Notes: generated from the letters alone by a model not told the origin. A stretch of DNA of 64,000 nucleotides from Nonlabens spongiae (GCF_002117125.1 NZ_CP019344.1:1364001-1428000); one strand, 5' to 3'. Counted from the first letter of the stretch, positions 44,444-54,469 are shown. Translations and numbers: made by a program.

Positions 44444-46435
44444 TTATCTCGTTTTAAGTGGAGTAATCTCAATCTCTTTTATGCTTAAATCTTTTTGATA
44501 CTGGAGCATAAAGACTGCTTCATTATAATAACCTTTGAAAAGTTGTTTGCTATAATCAAACTTGCTCTCGACCATTTTAGTTAAGCCATACTTCTTAAGA
44601 GAATCAAAGAAGTCACCGGTGCTCGCCTGTCTCAAAATCACATCAAAGCCCACATCAAAACCTCTAGCTACATATTTATTAGGCAGCATACCATACTTTT
44701 CCCGATAGTCTCTAACAAAAGGATTGTCATCTATCGCATCCTTATAAAATTGCGGGAATGTGTAATTTAGGCTAGCCAATCTACCGTTAGGCAAATCCAT
44801 GTCATCATAAGCATCCATTCCAAACATCGTGATGTTGTGAGTATCTGTTTTTGCAGAATAGGTTGTTACGGCATCAGTTATAAATCCAACTTGATCAACC
44901 GCAAGGATCACTATATTTTCTTTAACCGGATCTAATTCCTTGAGGTAGTTGACCTTGTAGATGTAATTTTTCTTTTCATTAGGAATTAACACCTTGGCAT
45001 CAGGAAACAAAGCGCTGAATTCAGATCTCAACTGGGGCTTTTTATTATCGGTCACGATGATGACGTTTTTGCCTTTTGCATAGATTTTTAGGAACTGCTT
45101 CATTCTAAGCTTAAGTAGATCATCGCTGGGTCGCGTTTGAACTAGGTTTCTATAAAGCTCCACATCTGTATTAGTGAGTGGTGATATTACCGGTATACGG
45201 TCAGATCTTAATTCTTTTGCCACCTGCAGCACATTTTTTGAAAATAATGGACCTATCACCCCTGTATAGTTTTCAAATTTATTTTCTAACAAGATACTCC
45301 TCACCGCACTTTCACTCCTTTCCGTATCATAAACGTCGTATGTTACCTGTAGCCCTATGCTCATTGCACTATCTCGTGCCATCATCAAACCTATCAAGAA
45401 ATCTGTAGCAATTCTTGAAGTTGCATCTGTTTTGAGATGCTCCTCCATATCTAACTCATCATTTATCTTGTCTAGAGAAAGTGGCAACATGACCGCAAAT
45501 CGTTGAGGCTCGTAACTGGTGATACTATCAACCAGTTTGGCAATTTTGTAGTTAGCCTCATAAATTTGGAGTGTATCAATAAGATTACTGTTGGGAATTT
45601 TGAGAACCATCCCTGCCTTGAGTCCGTCTTTTAATTCAGGGTTGAGACTAATCAGTGAGTCCTCAGAGATCCCAGACATTCTCTTTAAAGAATACATCCC
45701 CATTTTATGTGGAACCTCAAACTCAACCAGTTCGGGTCTCACCTCATCCAAAATATCAATATTATCAGCCAGTAAATCGATGGCCTGCTCTGTCTTAGAA
45801 CCAGAAATCTCCAGATCCAATTCTTTTTTAGGCACATTGATCAGCATATCTGGCTTCAACTGCTCCACATCTGGATTCATCTCTTTGAGTTGCTCTACGG
45901 TAATGCCGTTCTTTTTTGCCACTCTGTAATAGCCTTCGCTCGCCTTTACCCGGTATTTTCCGATAGCGGCAAGTTGTTCTTCCGTTTGATTAAGATCGTT
46001 CGGTAAACCTAGAATAGGTTCATTTTCCGGTTCGTCATGAAATACTGGGATTTGAATGCGATCACCTTTTTTCAATGTTTCAGCATAGAGTCTCTTGTTT
46101 GCTTCTTTGATATCCAGAACGGTGATACCATATTCTTTAGAAATACTGTAAAGCGTTTCTTTCCTACGTACTTTATACTTTTTATACTCCTTGACTCTTT
46201 TTTGAGTCAACACTTTAGCATCAGCCGGTATGAGCAACGAGGCTCCCGCCCTCACGCCAGATTTTGCATCGGGATTGAGTGCCAGCAATTCCTTTTCGGA
46301 GATGCTGTACTTTTTAGCAATAGTTCCCAGTGTCTCTCCACTAGTTACGGTGTGCTGTTTATAGTTTTGGGCTGTAAGGGTTTCCGCTTTCGCGAAAGCG
46401 AGAACCAAAAAAAACACCCAGATAAAATTTTTCAT
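44444..46435 (-). CDS. Secreted protein with four LysM repeats and a periplasmic-binding-protein domain
   Basis: The 663-residue protein has a signal peptide whose end is encoded by a palindrome copy (VLAFAKA). Four LysM-type repeats follow (about 26-71, 84-131, 161-203, 237-281), for example HTVTSGETLGTIAKKYSI and YKVRRKETLYSISKEYGI, which bind peptidoglycan. From about residue 320 a type-1 periplasmic-binding fold begins (RFAVMLPLSL, FENYTGVIGPLFSKNV, SDRIPVISPLTNTD), like the LpoA-type and amino-acid receptor domains. It may be a wall-tethered sensor or activator of cell-wall synthesis. guaA is 1 nt upstream. Confidence 0.85.
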   Translation of the reverse strand: MKNFIWVFFLVLAFAKAETLTAQNYKQHTVTSGETLGTIAKKYSISEKELLALNPDAKSGVRAGASLLIPADAKVLTQKRVKEYKKYKVRRKETLYSISKEYGITVLDIKEANKRLYAETLKKGDRIQIPVFHDEPENEPILGLPNDLNQTEEQLAAIGKYRVKASEGYYRVAKKNGITVEQLKEMNPDVEQLKPDMLINVPKKELDLEISGSKTEQAIDLLADNIDILDEVRPELVEFEVPHKMGMYSLKRMSGISEDSLISLNPELKDGLKAGMVLKIPNSNLIDTLQIYEANYKIAKLVDSITSYEPQRFAVMLPLSLDKINDELDMEEHLKTDATSRIATDFLIGLMMARDSAMSIGLQVTYDVYDTERSESAVRSILLENKFENYTGVIGPLFSKNVLQVAKELRSDRIPVISPLTNTDVELYRNLVQTRPSDDLLKLRMKQFLKIYAKGKNVIIVTDNKKPQLRSEFSALFPDAKVLIPNEKKNYIYKVNYLKELDPVKENIVILAVDQVGFITDAVTTYSAKTDTHNITMFGMDAYDDMDLPNGRLASLNYTFPQFYKDAIDDNPFVRDYREKYGMLPNKYVARGFDVGFDVILRQASTGDFFDSLKKYGLTKMVESKFDYSKQLFKGYYNEAVFMLQYQKDLSIKEIEITPLKTR
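46385..46400. repeat. Palindrome copy 12, inside a signal-peptide coding region
   Basis: Perfect CGCTTTCGCGAAAGCG with AGA on the right; on the minus strand it reads AFAKA at the end of the signal peptide of the LysM protein. Confidence 0.95.
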
Positions 46436-46436
46436 A

Positions 46437-47972
46437 TTATTCCCATTCTATGGTTGCAGGCGGCTTAGAACTGATGTCGTAAACCACGCGATTTACGCCT
46501 TTTACCTTATTAATGATCTCGTTACTGGTGGCTTGCAAAAATTCATAGGGTAAATTCACCCAATCAGCGGTCATACCATCCGTACTTTCTACAGCCCGCA
46601 AGGCTACGCATTTTTCATAGGTGCGTTCATCGCCCATGACGCCCACGCTATTCACCGGTAAAAGCATGGCTCCAGCCTGCCAAACGCGATCATAAAGCTC
46701 CCATTTTTTCAAGTTATTGATAAAAATAGCATCTACTTCCTGCAACATTTTCACTTTCTCTAACGTGACATCACCTAAGATTCGTATGGCCAGTCCAGGA
46801 CCCGGAAAAGGATGCCTTCCCAGAATATCCTCTGGCATATTCATGGACCTTCCCACTCTTCTCACCTCATCTTTGAACAAAGCTTTGAGTGGCTCTACCA
46901 CTTTGAGCTTCATGAAATCTGGCAAACCACCCACATTATGGTGCGATTTTATGGTCGCGCTGGGCCCACCCGTTGCAGAAACACTCTCGATAACATCAGG
47001 ATAAATAGTACCCTGTGCCAAAAATTCTGCTCCGTCTACAGCGGTTGCCTCATCATCAAAAACCTCGATAAAAGTGCGGCCTATGGCTTTACGCTTTTTC
47101 TCAGGATCAGCCTCGTCTTTGAGGGCTTCCATAAACCGTGCCGTGGCATCAACTCCTTTTACATTGAGTCCCATACCCTCGTACTGATCAAGCACTTGAG
47201 GAAATTCATCCTTACGCAGCAGACCGTTATTTACAAAAATGCAATACAGATTCCTACCTATCGCCTGGTGTAATAACATAGCTGCAACGCTACTATCCAC
47301 ACCACCACTAAGTCCTAAAATCACTTTCCCATCGCCTATCTTTTCTTGAAGGGCCTCAACGGTTTCTTCTATAAAGCTAGTCGGTGTCCAGTCCGGTTTT
47401 ACACCCGCAATGCGGATCAGGAAATTCTCAAGCAACTGCTTACCATCAGTAGAATGGTAAACTTCTGGGTGGAACTGTATGGCAAAGGTTTCTTCGTCCT
47501 TTATTTTAAAGGCAGCATTGAGGACGTCTGCGGTACTCGCGATACGCTCAGCTCCTTCTGGAAGTTCTTTTATGGTATCGCTGTGCGACATCCAGACTTG
47601 AGTATTTTCATTGATCTTTTCAAAAAGCGCCTCCTCAGCCTTGATCACGGTGAGATGCGCACGACCGTACTCTCTAATATTTGAAGGAGCGACTTCCCCT
47701 CCATTATAATGGGCCAAATATTGTGCACCATAGCAAATTCCCAAGATAGGTTTAGTACCTCTTATGGATTTCAGGTCTATATGAAAAGCCTCTTCAGACC
47801 TTACAGACATAGGGCTACCAGATAATATAACCGCCTTATAGTCTTCCAGATCGTCTAACGAAGTATGATAGGGTTTGATTTCTGAATAGATGTTGAGTTC
47901 CCGTACACGTCTAGCGATAAGTTGCGTGTATTGTGAACCAAAGTCGAGTATTAAAACCTTGTCGTGTTGCAT
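46437..47972 (-). CDS. guaA: GMP synthase (glutamine-hydrolysing)
   Basis: The 511-residue enzyme has the class I glutaminase with catalytic Cys in [12 protein letters not shown], the ATP pyrophosphatase P-loop [15 protein letters not shown], and [14 protein letters not shown] near the C-terminus. It converts XMP to GMP. The ATG at 47972 is chosen; a TTG two codons earlier overlaps the -7 element. It is the first gene of a tight operon with the LysM, OsmC and DUF922 genes. Confidence 0.98.
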   Translation of the reverse strand: MQHDKVLILDFGSQYTQLIARRVRELNIYSEIKPYHTSLDDLEDYKAVILSGSPMSVRSEEAFHIDLKSIRGTKPILGICYGAQYLAHYNGGEVAPSNIREYGRAHLTVIKAEEALFEKINENTQVWMSHSDTIKELPEGAERIASTADVLNAAFKIKDEETFAIQFHPEVYHSTDGKQLLENFLIRIAGVKPDWTPTSFIEETVEALQEKIGDGKVILGLSGGVDSSVAAMLLHQAIGRNLYCIFVNNGLLRKDEFPQVLDQYEGMGLNVKGVDATARFMEALKDEADPEKKRKAIGRTFIEVFDDEATAVDGAEFLAQGTIYPDVIESVSATGGPSATIKSHHNVGGLPDFMKLKVVEPLKALFKDEVRRVGRSMNMPEDILGRHPFPGPGLAIRILGDVTLEKVKMLQEVDAIFINNLKKWELYDRVWQAGAMLLPVNSVGVMGDERTYEKCVALRAVESTDGMTADWVNLPYEFLQATSNEIINKVKGVNRVVYDISSKPPATIEWE

Positions 47973-47975
47973 GCG

Positions 47976-47983
47976 CAAATTTA
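47976..47983 (-). promoter_or_regulatory. -7 promoter element TAAATTTG of guaA
   Basis: Exact TAnnTTTG match whose G is 4 nt before the ATG, predicting a leaderless mRNA for the guaA operon. Confidence 0.6.
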
Positions 47984-48073
47984 CTTTTTTAGCAATGAAG
48001 ATGCGATAGAAATCAGTTGCTTTATGAATACGATTTCAACAGAATATTCATCTATAATTTCATGGCTCTGCCT

Positions 48074-48511
48074 CTATTCTTTATGTCTTGTGACTACGAT
48101 AGCTTTGTTTCTTTTGAGCAGCTTGTCCACAAATCGCTGGTTATTATCTGGACTTATGTAGATCTCGCTAAATTTCTCATATCGCACGATTATTCCATTT
48201 CTGGCGGTAGCGGGCTTCAAGCCTACCCACATAGTCTTTCCCACTACCACTTCATGAATATCTGAAATAGCAATTGCACCTTTTATAGGGCCTGATCGGT
48301 ATTTCATTTCATTTTCAGTGATCTCGTAAGAAGTCCCCATGGCAATCCATAGAAGCAAACCCAACACGAGTAACAACGCAAATGCAGGAACCAGCATCTC
48401 CCTATTTAAGCTGGGAGCGTTCCAGAAATTGATAAAAATCAAAACTGCCAAAACACCTATTACTAGGAACAATACATAAAGAAGCGCGTCTTTTCTACTG
48501 CGAAATTTCAT
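48074..48511 (-). CDS. PH-domain-like membrane protein
   Basis: The 145-residue protein has two N-terminal helices (LLYVLFLVIGVLAVLIFINF, then LVPAFALLLVLGLLLWIA) followed by a bacterial PH-like domain with YEITENEMKYRSGPIKGAI and VVVGKTMWVGLKPATARNGI. Function is unknown. It starts 6 nt after the bshC stop and is probably cotranscribed with it. Confidence 0.75.
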   Translation of the reverse strand: MKFRSRKDALLYVLFLVIGVLAVLIFINFWNAPSLNREMLVPAFALLLVLGLLLWIAMGTSYEITENEMKYRSGPIKGAIAISDIHEVVVGKTMWVGLKPATARNGIIVRYEKFSEIYISPDNNQRFVDKLLKRNKAIVVTRHKE

Positions 48512-48517
48512 GGATCC

Positions 48518-50119
48518 TCAATCAATTTTGATTACTGTGAACCTTAAATCCAATGGATCCAGACCTTCTAAAATCTTATCGATAAGATCGCTCCCGTAGT
48601 TTTGATAGAAATAGGAAAAGTTTGTCACACGTTCCTGCAAGCCGCCACTGGGCAACCATTCTTTCTGTAGTTTCAACGATCGCTCAATTTCATCTGCGAG
48701 TTTGCGTTTTTGGGCTTTCAGTAACCGCTTTTCAAGGTGTTCCAGGCCATTGATTTGTTTTTGTTCTTGAGCAGCAACAGCTGTTTTGAACGATTTTTCG
48801 GTTTTTTCGGCTAGATCGTAGAGATCGGCAAATTGATTTTTGAGATGTCGTTTTTGAGGTTCAAAATCAATATTGATATGACTGATTTGTCGCGTGACCT
48901 GTTCCTCAAGTTCAAACTCTTCCTGAAACAAATCTGCGGGTTGTAGTTTTAATCGGGATAGCTTGTCCAATTCTTTACTCGTGGCGAGGTGCGCAGAGTT
49001 ACGTAAAAGCAATATGGGAAAAGTCACTTTACTGGCTTCGAAAAAAGACTTCAGCTCCAGCCAGTACGCCATCTCACCGCCGCCTCCTATATAACATAAA
49101 TTCGGCAAAATTATTTCCTGATAGAGTGGCCTAAGAATTACATTGGGCGAGAATCGTTCAGGGTGATCGTGGAGCTCTTTGAGCAGTTCCGCTTTCGCGA
49201 AAGCGAGATCCACACCATCTACAAAGTACTTTTCATCTTTAAAAATGATACGACCACGATGCTCATCTGTCAGGTAAAACAAATTGATCTCCCGCGGATT
49301 CACCTGCACTTTATATTCTGGCGGAAACGCATCGATCGTCTCATTTACTCTCTCAAAAGCCAGATTATCCAGCAAATCTTGTTCAAAATGACCTATCGCG
49401 TGCTGTTTCAATCGGGCATCATCTGCATCGAGAACCACCAATCCTTCCTGACCGAATAGCTCGTGAGCTATATATCGCGTGGCATCAGCTAAATTTTTAT
49501 GACTGAGATAAGCGTTTTTGAATAGATTCTTAAGCTGCTTTGCGTGTTCATGATTCCCCAGCAAGGTCTCAAAACTGTCATACACTTTATCCAGTCCAGA
49601 ATTATCAAGACGTCCTACTGCACCGCCGGCTTCACGATCGTAGACAATTTTACGGTCGCCAAAATTGAAGTATTGAACCTCTTCAAAATCATGATCTTCA
49701 GTCGCCATCCAAAAGATGGGCACAAAATTCCTATCAGGATAAGCCTCCTTTAATTTTTTGCACAAATTGATGGTTGAAGCAATCTTATACAAGAAATATA
49801 AAGGACCGGTAAAAAGATTGAGCTGGTGACCCGTAGTTATAGTAAACGTATTGTCACTACTGAGTAGGTTTATATTACTGGCAACATGTTCATTCTCCGG
49901 CAAACTTTGATACTGATCTCTTAAGACTTCAACAAGAGATGCTCTTTTAGGAGGAGCTTCTTTCCATTCAGCTTGTTTTTCCTGAATTTGAGCTTCAAAA
50001 TTATGCAAGGTGGGAAACCTATGATAAAATGGTCGCACCTCATCCTTTCGGTCGAGATAGTCCTTGATGATATTGGAATAGAATCTGAGGTCCTGATATG
50101 GAATTTTTAGATTATCCAT
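48518..50119 (-). CDS. bshC: Bacillithiol biosynthesis cysteine-adding enzyme
   Basis: With the ATG at 50119 (MDNLKIPYQDLRFYSNII) the protein has 533 residues. It shows BshC blocks: TITTGHQLNLFTGPLYFLYKI, VPIFWMATEDHDFEEV and LPNLCYIGGGGEMAYWLELK. It adds cysteine to GlcN-malate to give bacillithiol, the low-molecular-weight thiol of many Bacteroidota. bshA and bshB are not in the window. A perfect palindrome inside is read as AFAKA. It begins an operon with the PH protein. Confidence 0.94.
   Translation of the reverse strand: MDNLKIPYQDLRFYSNIIKDYLDRKDEVRPFYHRFPTLHNFEAQIQEKQAEWKEAPPKRASLVEVLRDQYQSLPENEHVASNINLLSSDNTFTITTGHQLNLFTGPLYFLYKIASTINLCKKLKEAYPDRNFVPIFWMATEDHDFEEVQYFNFGDRKIVYDREAGGAVGRLDNSGLDKVYDSFETLLGNHEHAKQLKNLFKNAYLSHKNLADATRYIAHELFGQEGLVVLDADDARLKQHAIGHFEQDLLDNLAFERVNETIDAFPPEYKVQVNPREINLFYLTDEHRGRIIFKDEKYFVDGVDLAFAKAELLKELHDHPERFSPNVILRPLYQEIILPNLCYIGGGGEMAYWLELKSFFEASKVTFPILLLRNSAHLATSKELDKLSRLKLQPADLFQEEFELEEQVTRQISHINIDFEPQKRHLKNQFADLYDLAEKTEKSFKTAVAAQEQKQINGLEHLEKRLLKAQKRKLADEIERSLKLQKEWLPSGGLQERVTNFSYFYQNYGSDLIDKILEGLDPLDLRFTVIKID
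49190..49205. repeat. Palindrome copy 13, inside bshC
   Basis: Perfect CGCTTTCGCGAAAGCG with AGA on the right; on the minus strand it reads AFAKA. Confidence 0.95.
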
Positions 50120-50201
50120 ACACCTCTGCTTTACAATCACATTCCGAATCTGTCATGAATCAACTACGATTTACTTTTTAGTAAAGGATTTTGAAGATTC
50201 C

Positions 50202-50250
50202 CGCTTTCCCTCGGTCGCCATAGGCTTGCCGAAGGCGCAGCGCGAAAGCG
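50202..50250. repeat. Split palindrome with 33-nt insert
   Basis: CGCTTTC (50202-50208) and GCGAAAGCG (50242-50250) flank a 33-nt insert that is unrelated to the 24-nt insert and contains imperfect inverted arms CCTCGG and CCGAAGG with GCC/GGC. The flanks GATTCC and GGATTC extend the outer pairing imperfectly. It lies between fahA and bshC. Confidence 0.85.
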
Positions 50251-50265
50251 GGATTCAAAAAAGTC

Positions 50266-51555
50266 CTATTTAGATTTAGGTTTATAAACTGGCAACACTT
50301 TAGTTTCTACTTCACCAAATCCTATTCTTACTTCATTCCTACCACAATAGCCACGCATGGTTACCGTATCGTGGTCTTGAATAAACTTACGTTCTGTACC
50401 GTCGTTAAGCTTCACCGGCTTCGTTCCCTTCCAGCTTAATTCCAGCATGGAACCGTAACTATCTGGCGTGGGACCTGAAATCGTACCACTACCCATCATG
50501 TCCCCACTGTTCACAGGACAACCGTTGACCGTATGATGCGCCAGCTGCTGGGAAATATCCCAGTACATGTGTTTGAAATTGGATTTACAAACCGTGGTAG
50601 GACGACCTCCCTCTGGAGTAATATCGACTTCCAGATGAATATCAAAAGTAGATTTACCTTTTGATTTTAGGTAGTCCAGAACAGGTTTCTCTTTTTTGGG
50701 AGCTTCGGTTCTGAAGGGTTCCAATGCATCTAAGGTAACAATCCACGGTGATATGGAACTCGCAAAATTCTTCCCTAAAAATGGACCTAGGGGCACATAT
50801 TCCCATTTCTGAATATCACGGGCGCTCCAGTCATTGAATAACACCATACCGAAGATGTAATCTTCAGCTTTATCTACAGCAATGGGCTGACCTAGATTAT
50901 TTGCATCTGTAGTAATAAAAGCCATTTCCAGCTCAAAATCGAGGAGCTTGCTGGGTCCGTAAACTGGCGCGTCTGCATCAGCTGGCATCGTTTGACCTTG
51001 AGGCCGGTGTATGGGAATACCGCTGGGAACTATGGAACTACTGCGTCCATGATAGGCCACCGGCATGTGCAACCAGTTAGGCAGCAAAGCATTATCAGGA
51101 TCACGGAACATGGTTCCCACGTTAGTCGCGTGTTCCTTGCTGCTGTAAAAATCAGTATAATCACCTATTAGGACAGGAAGCTGCATTTCCACCTCATCCA
51201 TCGCAAATATGATGCGATCGCGGTGCTCCTTATTATCTCTGAGTTCCGGATTTTCTTTATCAAAAATATCACCTATACGATTGCGAACGAGTCTCCACGT
51301 CTTCTTACCATCAGATATAAAATCATTCAAGGTGTCTTGCATGAACATATCGTCAGTAAGTGGTACGCTATCAAAATAGCCCAACTCTTGAAGAGCTCCT
51401 AAATCTATAGCGTAGTCCCCTATCCTCGTACCTATCGTAATGACATTGTCTCTAGTTAAAAACACCCCAAATGGAATATTCTGAACAGGAAAGTGGGAGT
51501 CTGCACTATAACCTATCCATGATTTGCGTTTCGGATCGTTAGCAGTAATTGACAT
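50266..51555 (-). CDS. fahA: Fumarylacetoacetase
   Basis: The 429-residue protein has a FAH fold: N-terminal barrel with FPVQNIPFGVFLTRDNV, and the catalytic C-domain with MPVAYHGRSSSIVPSG, KLLDFELEMAFITT, LFNDWSARDIQKWEY and GSGTISGPTPDSYGSMLELS. It cleaves fumarylacetoacetate in the last step of tyrosine and phenylalanine breakdown. The ATG is 29 nt downstream of a TATATTTG element. It diverges from glyA. Confidence 0.95.
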   Translation of the reverse strand: MSITANDPKRKSWIGYSADSHFPVQNIPFGVFLTRDNVITIGTRIGDYAIDLGALQELGYFDSVPLTDDMFMQDTLNDFISDGKKTWRLVRNRIGDIFDKENPELRDNKEHRDRIIFAMDEVEMQLPVLIGDYTDFYSSKEHATNVGTMFRDPDNALLPNWLHMPVAYHGRSSSIVPSGIPIHRPQGQTMPADADAPVYGPSKLLDFELEMAFITTDANNLGQPIAVDKAEDYIFGMVLFNDWSARDIQKWEYVPLGPFLGKNFASSISPWIVTLDALEPFRTEAPKKEKPVLDYLKSKGKSTFDIHLEVDITPEGGRPTTVCKSNFKHMYWDISQQLAHHTVNGCPVNSGDMMGSGTISGPTPDSYGSMLELSWKGTKPVKLNDGTERKFIQDHDTVTMRGYCGRNEVRIGFGEVETKVLPVYKPKSK

Positions 51556-51584
51556 AATTTGATTTTCTGTTAAAAAGTCTCATT

Positions 51585-51592
51585 CAAATATA
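51585..51592 (-). promoter_or_regulatory. -7 promoter element TATATTTG of fahA
   Basis: Exact TAnnTTTG match on the minus strand, 29 nt before the fahA ATG. A TTG about 16 nt upstream could serve as -33. Confidence 0.55.
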
Positions 51593-51625
51593 TCAATAGT
51601 AAGGTGGACAATGCGATTAACAACT

Positions 51626-51633
51626 TACTTTTG
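51626..51633 (+). promoter_or_regulatory. -7 promoter element TACTTTTG of glyA
   Basis: Exact TAnnTTTG match 27 nt before the ATG at 51661. It lies downstream of an ATG at 51604, excluding that start. Confidence 0.6.
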
Positions 51634-51660
51634 TGTCCTAAATATTTCACAACACCGCCC

Positions 51661-52929
51661 ATGGATCAAGAAATTTTTGACCTGATCAATCAGGAGAAGC
51701 AACGCCAGACTAATGGTATAGAACTCATTGCAAGTGAAAACTACGTAAGTGAAGACGTGCTTAACGCTGTAGGCTCCATACTCACAAACAAATATGCCGA
51801 AGGGTATCCTGGAAAACGTTACTATGGAGGTTGTGAAGTGGTCGATGAAATAGAAAACATTGCCATAGAGCGAGCTAAAGAACTTTTCAATGCGGAATAT
51901 GTGAATGTTCAGCCGCACTCCGGCAGTCAGGCAAACACAGCGGTTTTTCATGCTTGTATGAATCCGGGTGATAAGATTTTAGGTTTTGACCTTTCTCATG
52001 GTGGCCACTTGACGCACGGTTCACCAGTGAATTTTTCTGGAAAGTTGTACAAAACCTCTTTTTACGGCGTAGAAAAAGAAACGGGTTTACTCGATTACAA
52101 TAAGATTGAAAAAATCGCTGAGGAAGAACAACCTCAAATGATTATCGCGGGAGCCTCGGCTTACAGTCGTGAGATTGACTATAAACGCTTTCGCGAAATA
52201 GCGGACAAAGTAGGCGCTTTACTCCTAGCAGATATCGCCCATCCAGCCGGACTTATCGCAAAAGGTATCTTACAAGATGCCGTACCTCATGCACATATTT
52301 GTACTACGACCACCCATAAAACCTTGAGAGGTCCACGCGGCGGACTGATCATTATGGGAAAAGACTTTGAAAACCCATTTGGCCAAAAACTCAAGTCTGG
52401 TAAATTAAAGAAGATGTCTACGCTACTCAACAGCGCAGTCTTTCCAGGAAATCAAGGAGGGCCGTTGATGCACGTGATAGCTGGAAAGGCGGTCGCTTTC
52501 GCGGAAGCGTTAACAGACGAATTTCTTCACTACACGGTTCAAACCCGCCAGAATGCAAAAGCTATGGCAGCCGCATTTGTGGAAAAAGGCTACCAAATCA
52601 TCTCTGGCGGAACAGACAACCACAGCATGCTGATCGACCTACGCAATAAAGGAATAACCGGTAAGCAGGCTGAAGAGGCGCTCGGTGAAATAGATGTAAC
52701 CGTGAATAAAAACATGGTTCCTTTTGATACAGAATCACCCTTTGTTACCAGCGGTATACGCATAGGAACACCCGCAATTACCACGAGAGGTCTTAATGAA
52801 GACGACATGAAGTGGATCGTTAAAGTGATCGATGAGTGTTTGATGAACATGGAAGATGAAGACAAACTAGCTGCACTGAAATCTCAGGTCATGGAGAAGA
52901 TGAGCGGATATCCCATGTTTAAGATGTAA
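51661..52929 (+). CDS. glyA: Serine hydroxymethyltransferase
   Basis: The 422-residue PLP enzyme begins [20 protein letters not shown] and has [15 protein letters not shown], the PLP Lys in [15 protein letters not shown], and [18 protein letters not shown]. It interconverts serine and glycine with tetrahydrofolate. The start at 51661 is fixed by the promoter at 51626-51633. Two imperfect palindrome-like words (52186-52198, 52494-52509) lie in it; the second is VAFAEA, a natural family sequence. Confidence 0.98.
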   Translation: MDQEIFDLINQEKQRQTNGIELIASENYVSEDVLNAVGSILTNKYAEGYPGKRYYGGCEVVDEIENIAIERAKELFNAEYVNVQPHSGSQANTAVFHACMNPGDKILGFDLSHGGHLTHGSPVNFSGKLYKTSFYGVEKETGLLDYNKIEKIAEEEQPQMIIAGASAYSREIDYKRFREIADKVGALLLADIAHPAGLIAKGILQDAVPHAHICTTTTHKTLRGPRGGLIIMGKDFENPFGQKLKSGKLKKMSTLLNSAVFPGNQGGPLMHVIAGKAVAFAEALTDEFLHYTVQTRQNAKAMAAAFVEKGYQIISGGTDNHSMLIDLRNKGITGKQAEEALGEIDVTVNKNMVPFDTESPFVTSGIRIGTPAITTRGLNEDDMKWIVKVIDECLMNMEDEDKLAALKSQVMEKMSGYPMFKM

Positions 52930-52932
52930 GTT

Positions 52933-53385
52933 TTGAAATCTGGGATTGAGATAACAGAATCAAAATTAGTTTTTACCGCCTTCCCTTCCAAAATTACTGG
53001 ACTAGGTAAGTTTTGTAAATCTTTTGACTGTCTACTTGATGATATAAAGTTCATCGCTCTAAGCCCCAGACTAGTTTTAGATGACGAATGTCTTTTCATT
53101 CTTATAGTTGACTGGTCCAAGAATATTTATATTCTCAATGATCATGTATTAAAAACAGAAGGACTTAGCGATTTAGAATCGAATTTTGGTCTAGAGCCAA
53201 TTCTAGAAACGTGGGAAAAGTTTTCTTATGATGATCATTATGGGAAAGTCGATAAGATTATTTATCCTTCAAATCATTATTGGAAAAATCTATTCAAATC
53301 CGACTGGAAACTACGCGTAAGACAATTATATGTGCCTATTAAACCAAAATCTTTTTTGGGAAATCTAGACTTTATCAAAATCTAA
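52933..53385 (+). CDS. Uncharacterised 150-residue protein
   Basis: It starts at a TTG 3 nt after glyA and reads LKSGIEITESKLVFTAFPSK. It has no signal peptide or membrane segment and is rich in Lys, Asp and aromatic residues. I recognise no family. The tight spacing suggests co-transcription with glyA. Confidence 0.55.
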   Translation: MKSGIEITESKLVFTAFPSKITGLGKFCKSFDCLLDDIKFIALSPRLVLDDECLFILIVDWSKNIYILNDHVLKTEGLSDLESNFGLEPILETWEKFSYDDHYGKVDKIIYPSNHYWKNLFKSDWKLRVRQLYVPIKPKSFLGNLDFIKI

Positions 53386-53473
53386 AAATGAGTTAGCTAT
53401 TTTGTACGTATAGATTAGAGCCATTTAAATAGGTACTAAAACTCACAAGTATCGGAAAGCTATTATATTTTAT

Positions 53474-53518
53474 TTACCGATATTTGCGTTGTGAAAAAAT
53501 GGAATGATATATCGGTAA
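53474..53518. promoter_or_regulatory. Candidate operator dyad around the fic start
   Basis: TTACCGATAT (53474-53483) and ATATCGGTAA (53509-53518) are perfect inverted complements separated by 25 nt, bracketing the GTG start. A third similar half-site, TATCGGAAA, lies about 23 nt upstream of the first. Also, GATATTTG within the region is one base from the -7 consensus and ends 4 nt before the GTG. Confidence 0.55.
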
Positions 53519-54447
53519 GTGAGGAAAACAGTCAACGCCTTTCTAGACTAGAAGCAAAGAAGGAGCGTCTTGATCAATTGCGCCCTTTCCCCAGCGCTGT
53601 AGTGAACAACATCAGGGAAAGTCTTGATATAGAATGGATCCATAGTTCCAACAGTATTGAAGGGAACACGCTGACACTGAAAGAAACTCAAATGGTGATT
53701 CAGGATGGAATAACCGTTTCTGGAAAAACGCTTAGGGAACATTTTGAAGCAGTGAACCACAAAGATGCTATTGAATACATCGAGCAACTTATTTCACCTA
53801 ACTACACTCTTAGAGAAAGGGATGTCTTGAATGTTCACGAGTTAATCATGGATAAGATTGATAAGGAATTTGCAGGTAGGCTCAGAAATGCTGGAGTACG
53901 CATAAGCGGTGCGCAATTTCTACCGCCTAACGCTCGTAAAGTTCCAGACCTTTTGGAAGAATTAATTGACTGGGTTGCAAATTCTCAAGACTTTCATCCA
54001 ATAGTTCAGGCTGCCATTTTTCATCATCGATTCGTTTACATTCATCCATTTTTTGATGGGAATGGTAGAACCGTGAGACTCTTGTTTAATCTCTTGCTTA
54101 TGAAAGAAGGTTATCCACCCGGTATTATTCTGGCTTCAGATCGAAAGAGATATTACAAAGCACTTAAAGATGCTGATCAGGGGAATTTAGATAAGCTTTT
54201 AGAATTGACATTACAAGCTGTTACTAGGTCTACAGATATCTACTTAAATAATCTCGAAGACATTGCGGGTGATTTTGCACCCATTTCTGACATTGTTAAA
54301 GAGCCAGCTATTCCTTACGGTCAAGAATATGTAAGCCTACTAGCTCGCAAAGGGCAAATCGACGCTTATAAAGAAGGTAGGGTTTGGTTTACTTCTAAAG
54401 ATGCCATAACAAAGTATCTAAAATCAAAAGGAAAGCTCAAGAACTGA
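53491..54447 (+). CDS. Fic-family AMPylator-type protein, class II
   Basis: The 318-residue protein has the Fic motif HPFFDGNGRTVRLL (about residue 188) and the N-terminal inhibitory helix SSNSIEGNTL (S-x-x-x-E-G, about 55), which marks class II Fic enzymes that are self-inhibited by the helix Glu. Fic enzymes transfer AMP from ATP to target hydroxyls. The C-terminal part resembles a winged helix. It starts at a GTG within a dyad and is followed by a bidirectional terminator. The target is unknown. Confidence 0.9.
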   Translation: MKKWNDISVSEENSQRLSRLEAKKERLDQLRPFPSAVVNNIRESLDIEWIHSSNSIEGNTLTLKETQMVIQDGITVSGKTLREHFEAVNHKDAIEYIEQLISPNYTLRERDVLNVHELIMDKIDKEFAGRLRNAGVRISGAQFLPPNARKVPDLLEELIDWVANSQDFHPIVQAAIFHHRFVYIHPFFDGNGRTVRLLFNLLLMKEGYPPGIILASDRKRYYKALKDADQGNLDKLLELTLQAVTRSTDIYLNNLEDIAGDFAPISDIVKEPAIPYGQEYVSLLARKGQIDAYKEGRVWFTSKDAITKYLKSKGKLKN

Positions 54448-54469
54448 ATTGATCCTAATCCTAAAAACA

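Noticed and set aside
51604..51660. A glyA start at the ATG at 51604
   Set aside because: The -7 element at 51626-51633 lies downstream of it, and family members begin near the ATG at 51661.
52494..52509. A fifteenth palindrome copy in glyA
   Set aside because: It has one mismatch and encodes VAFAEA, which is natural for this enzyme family, so it may be chance.
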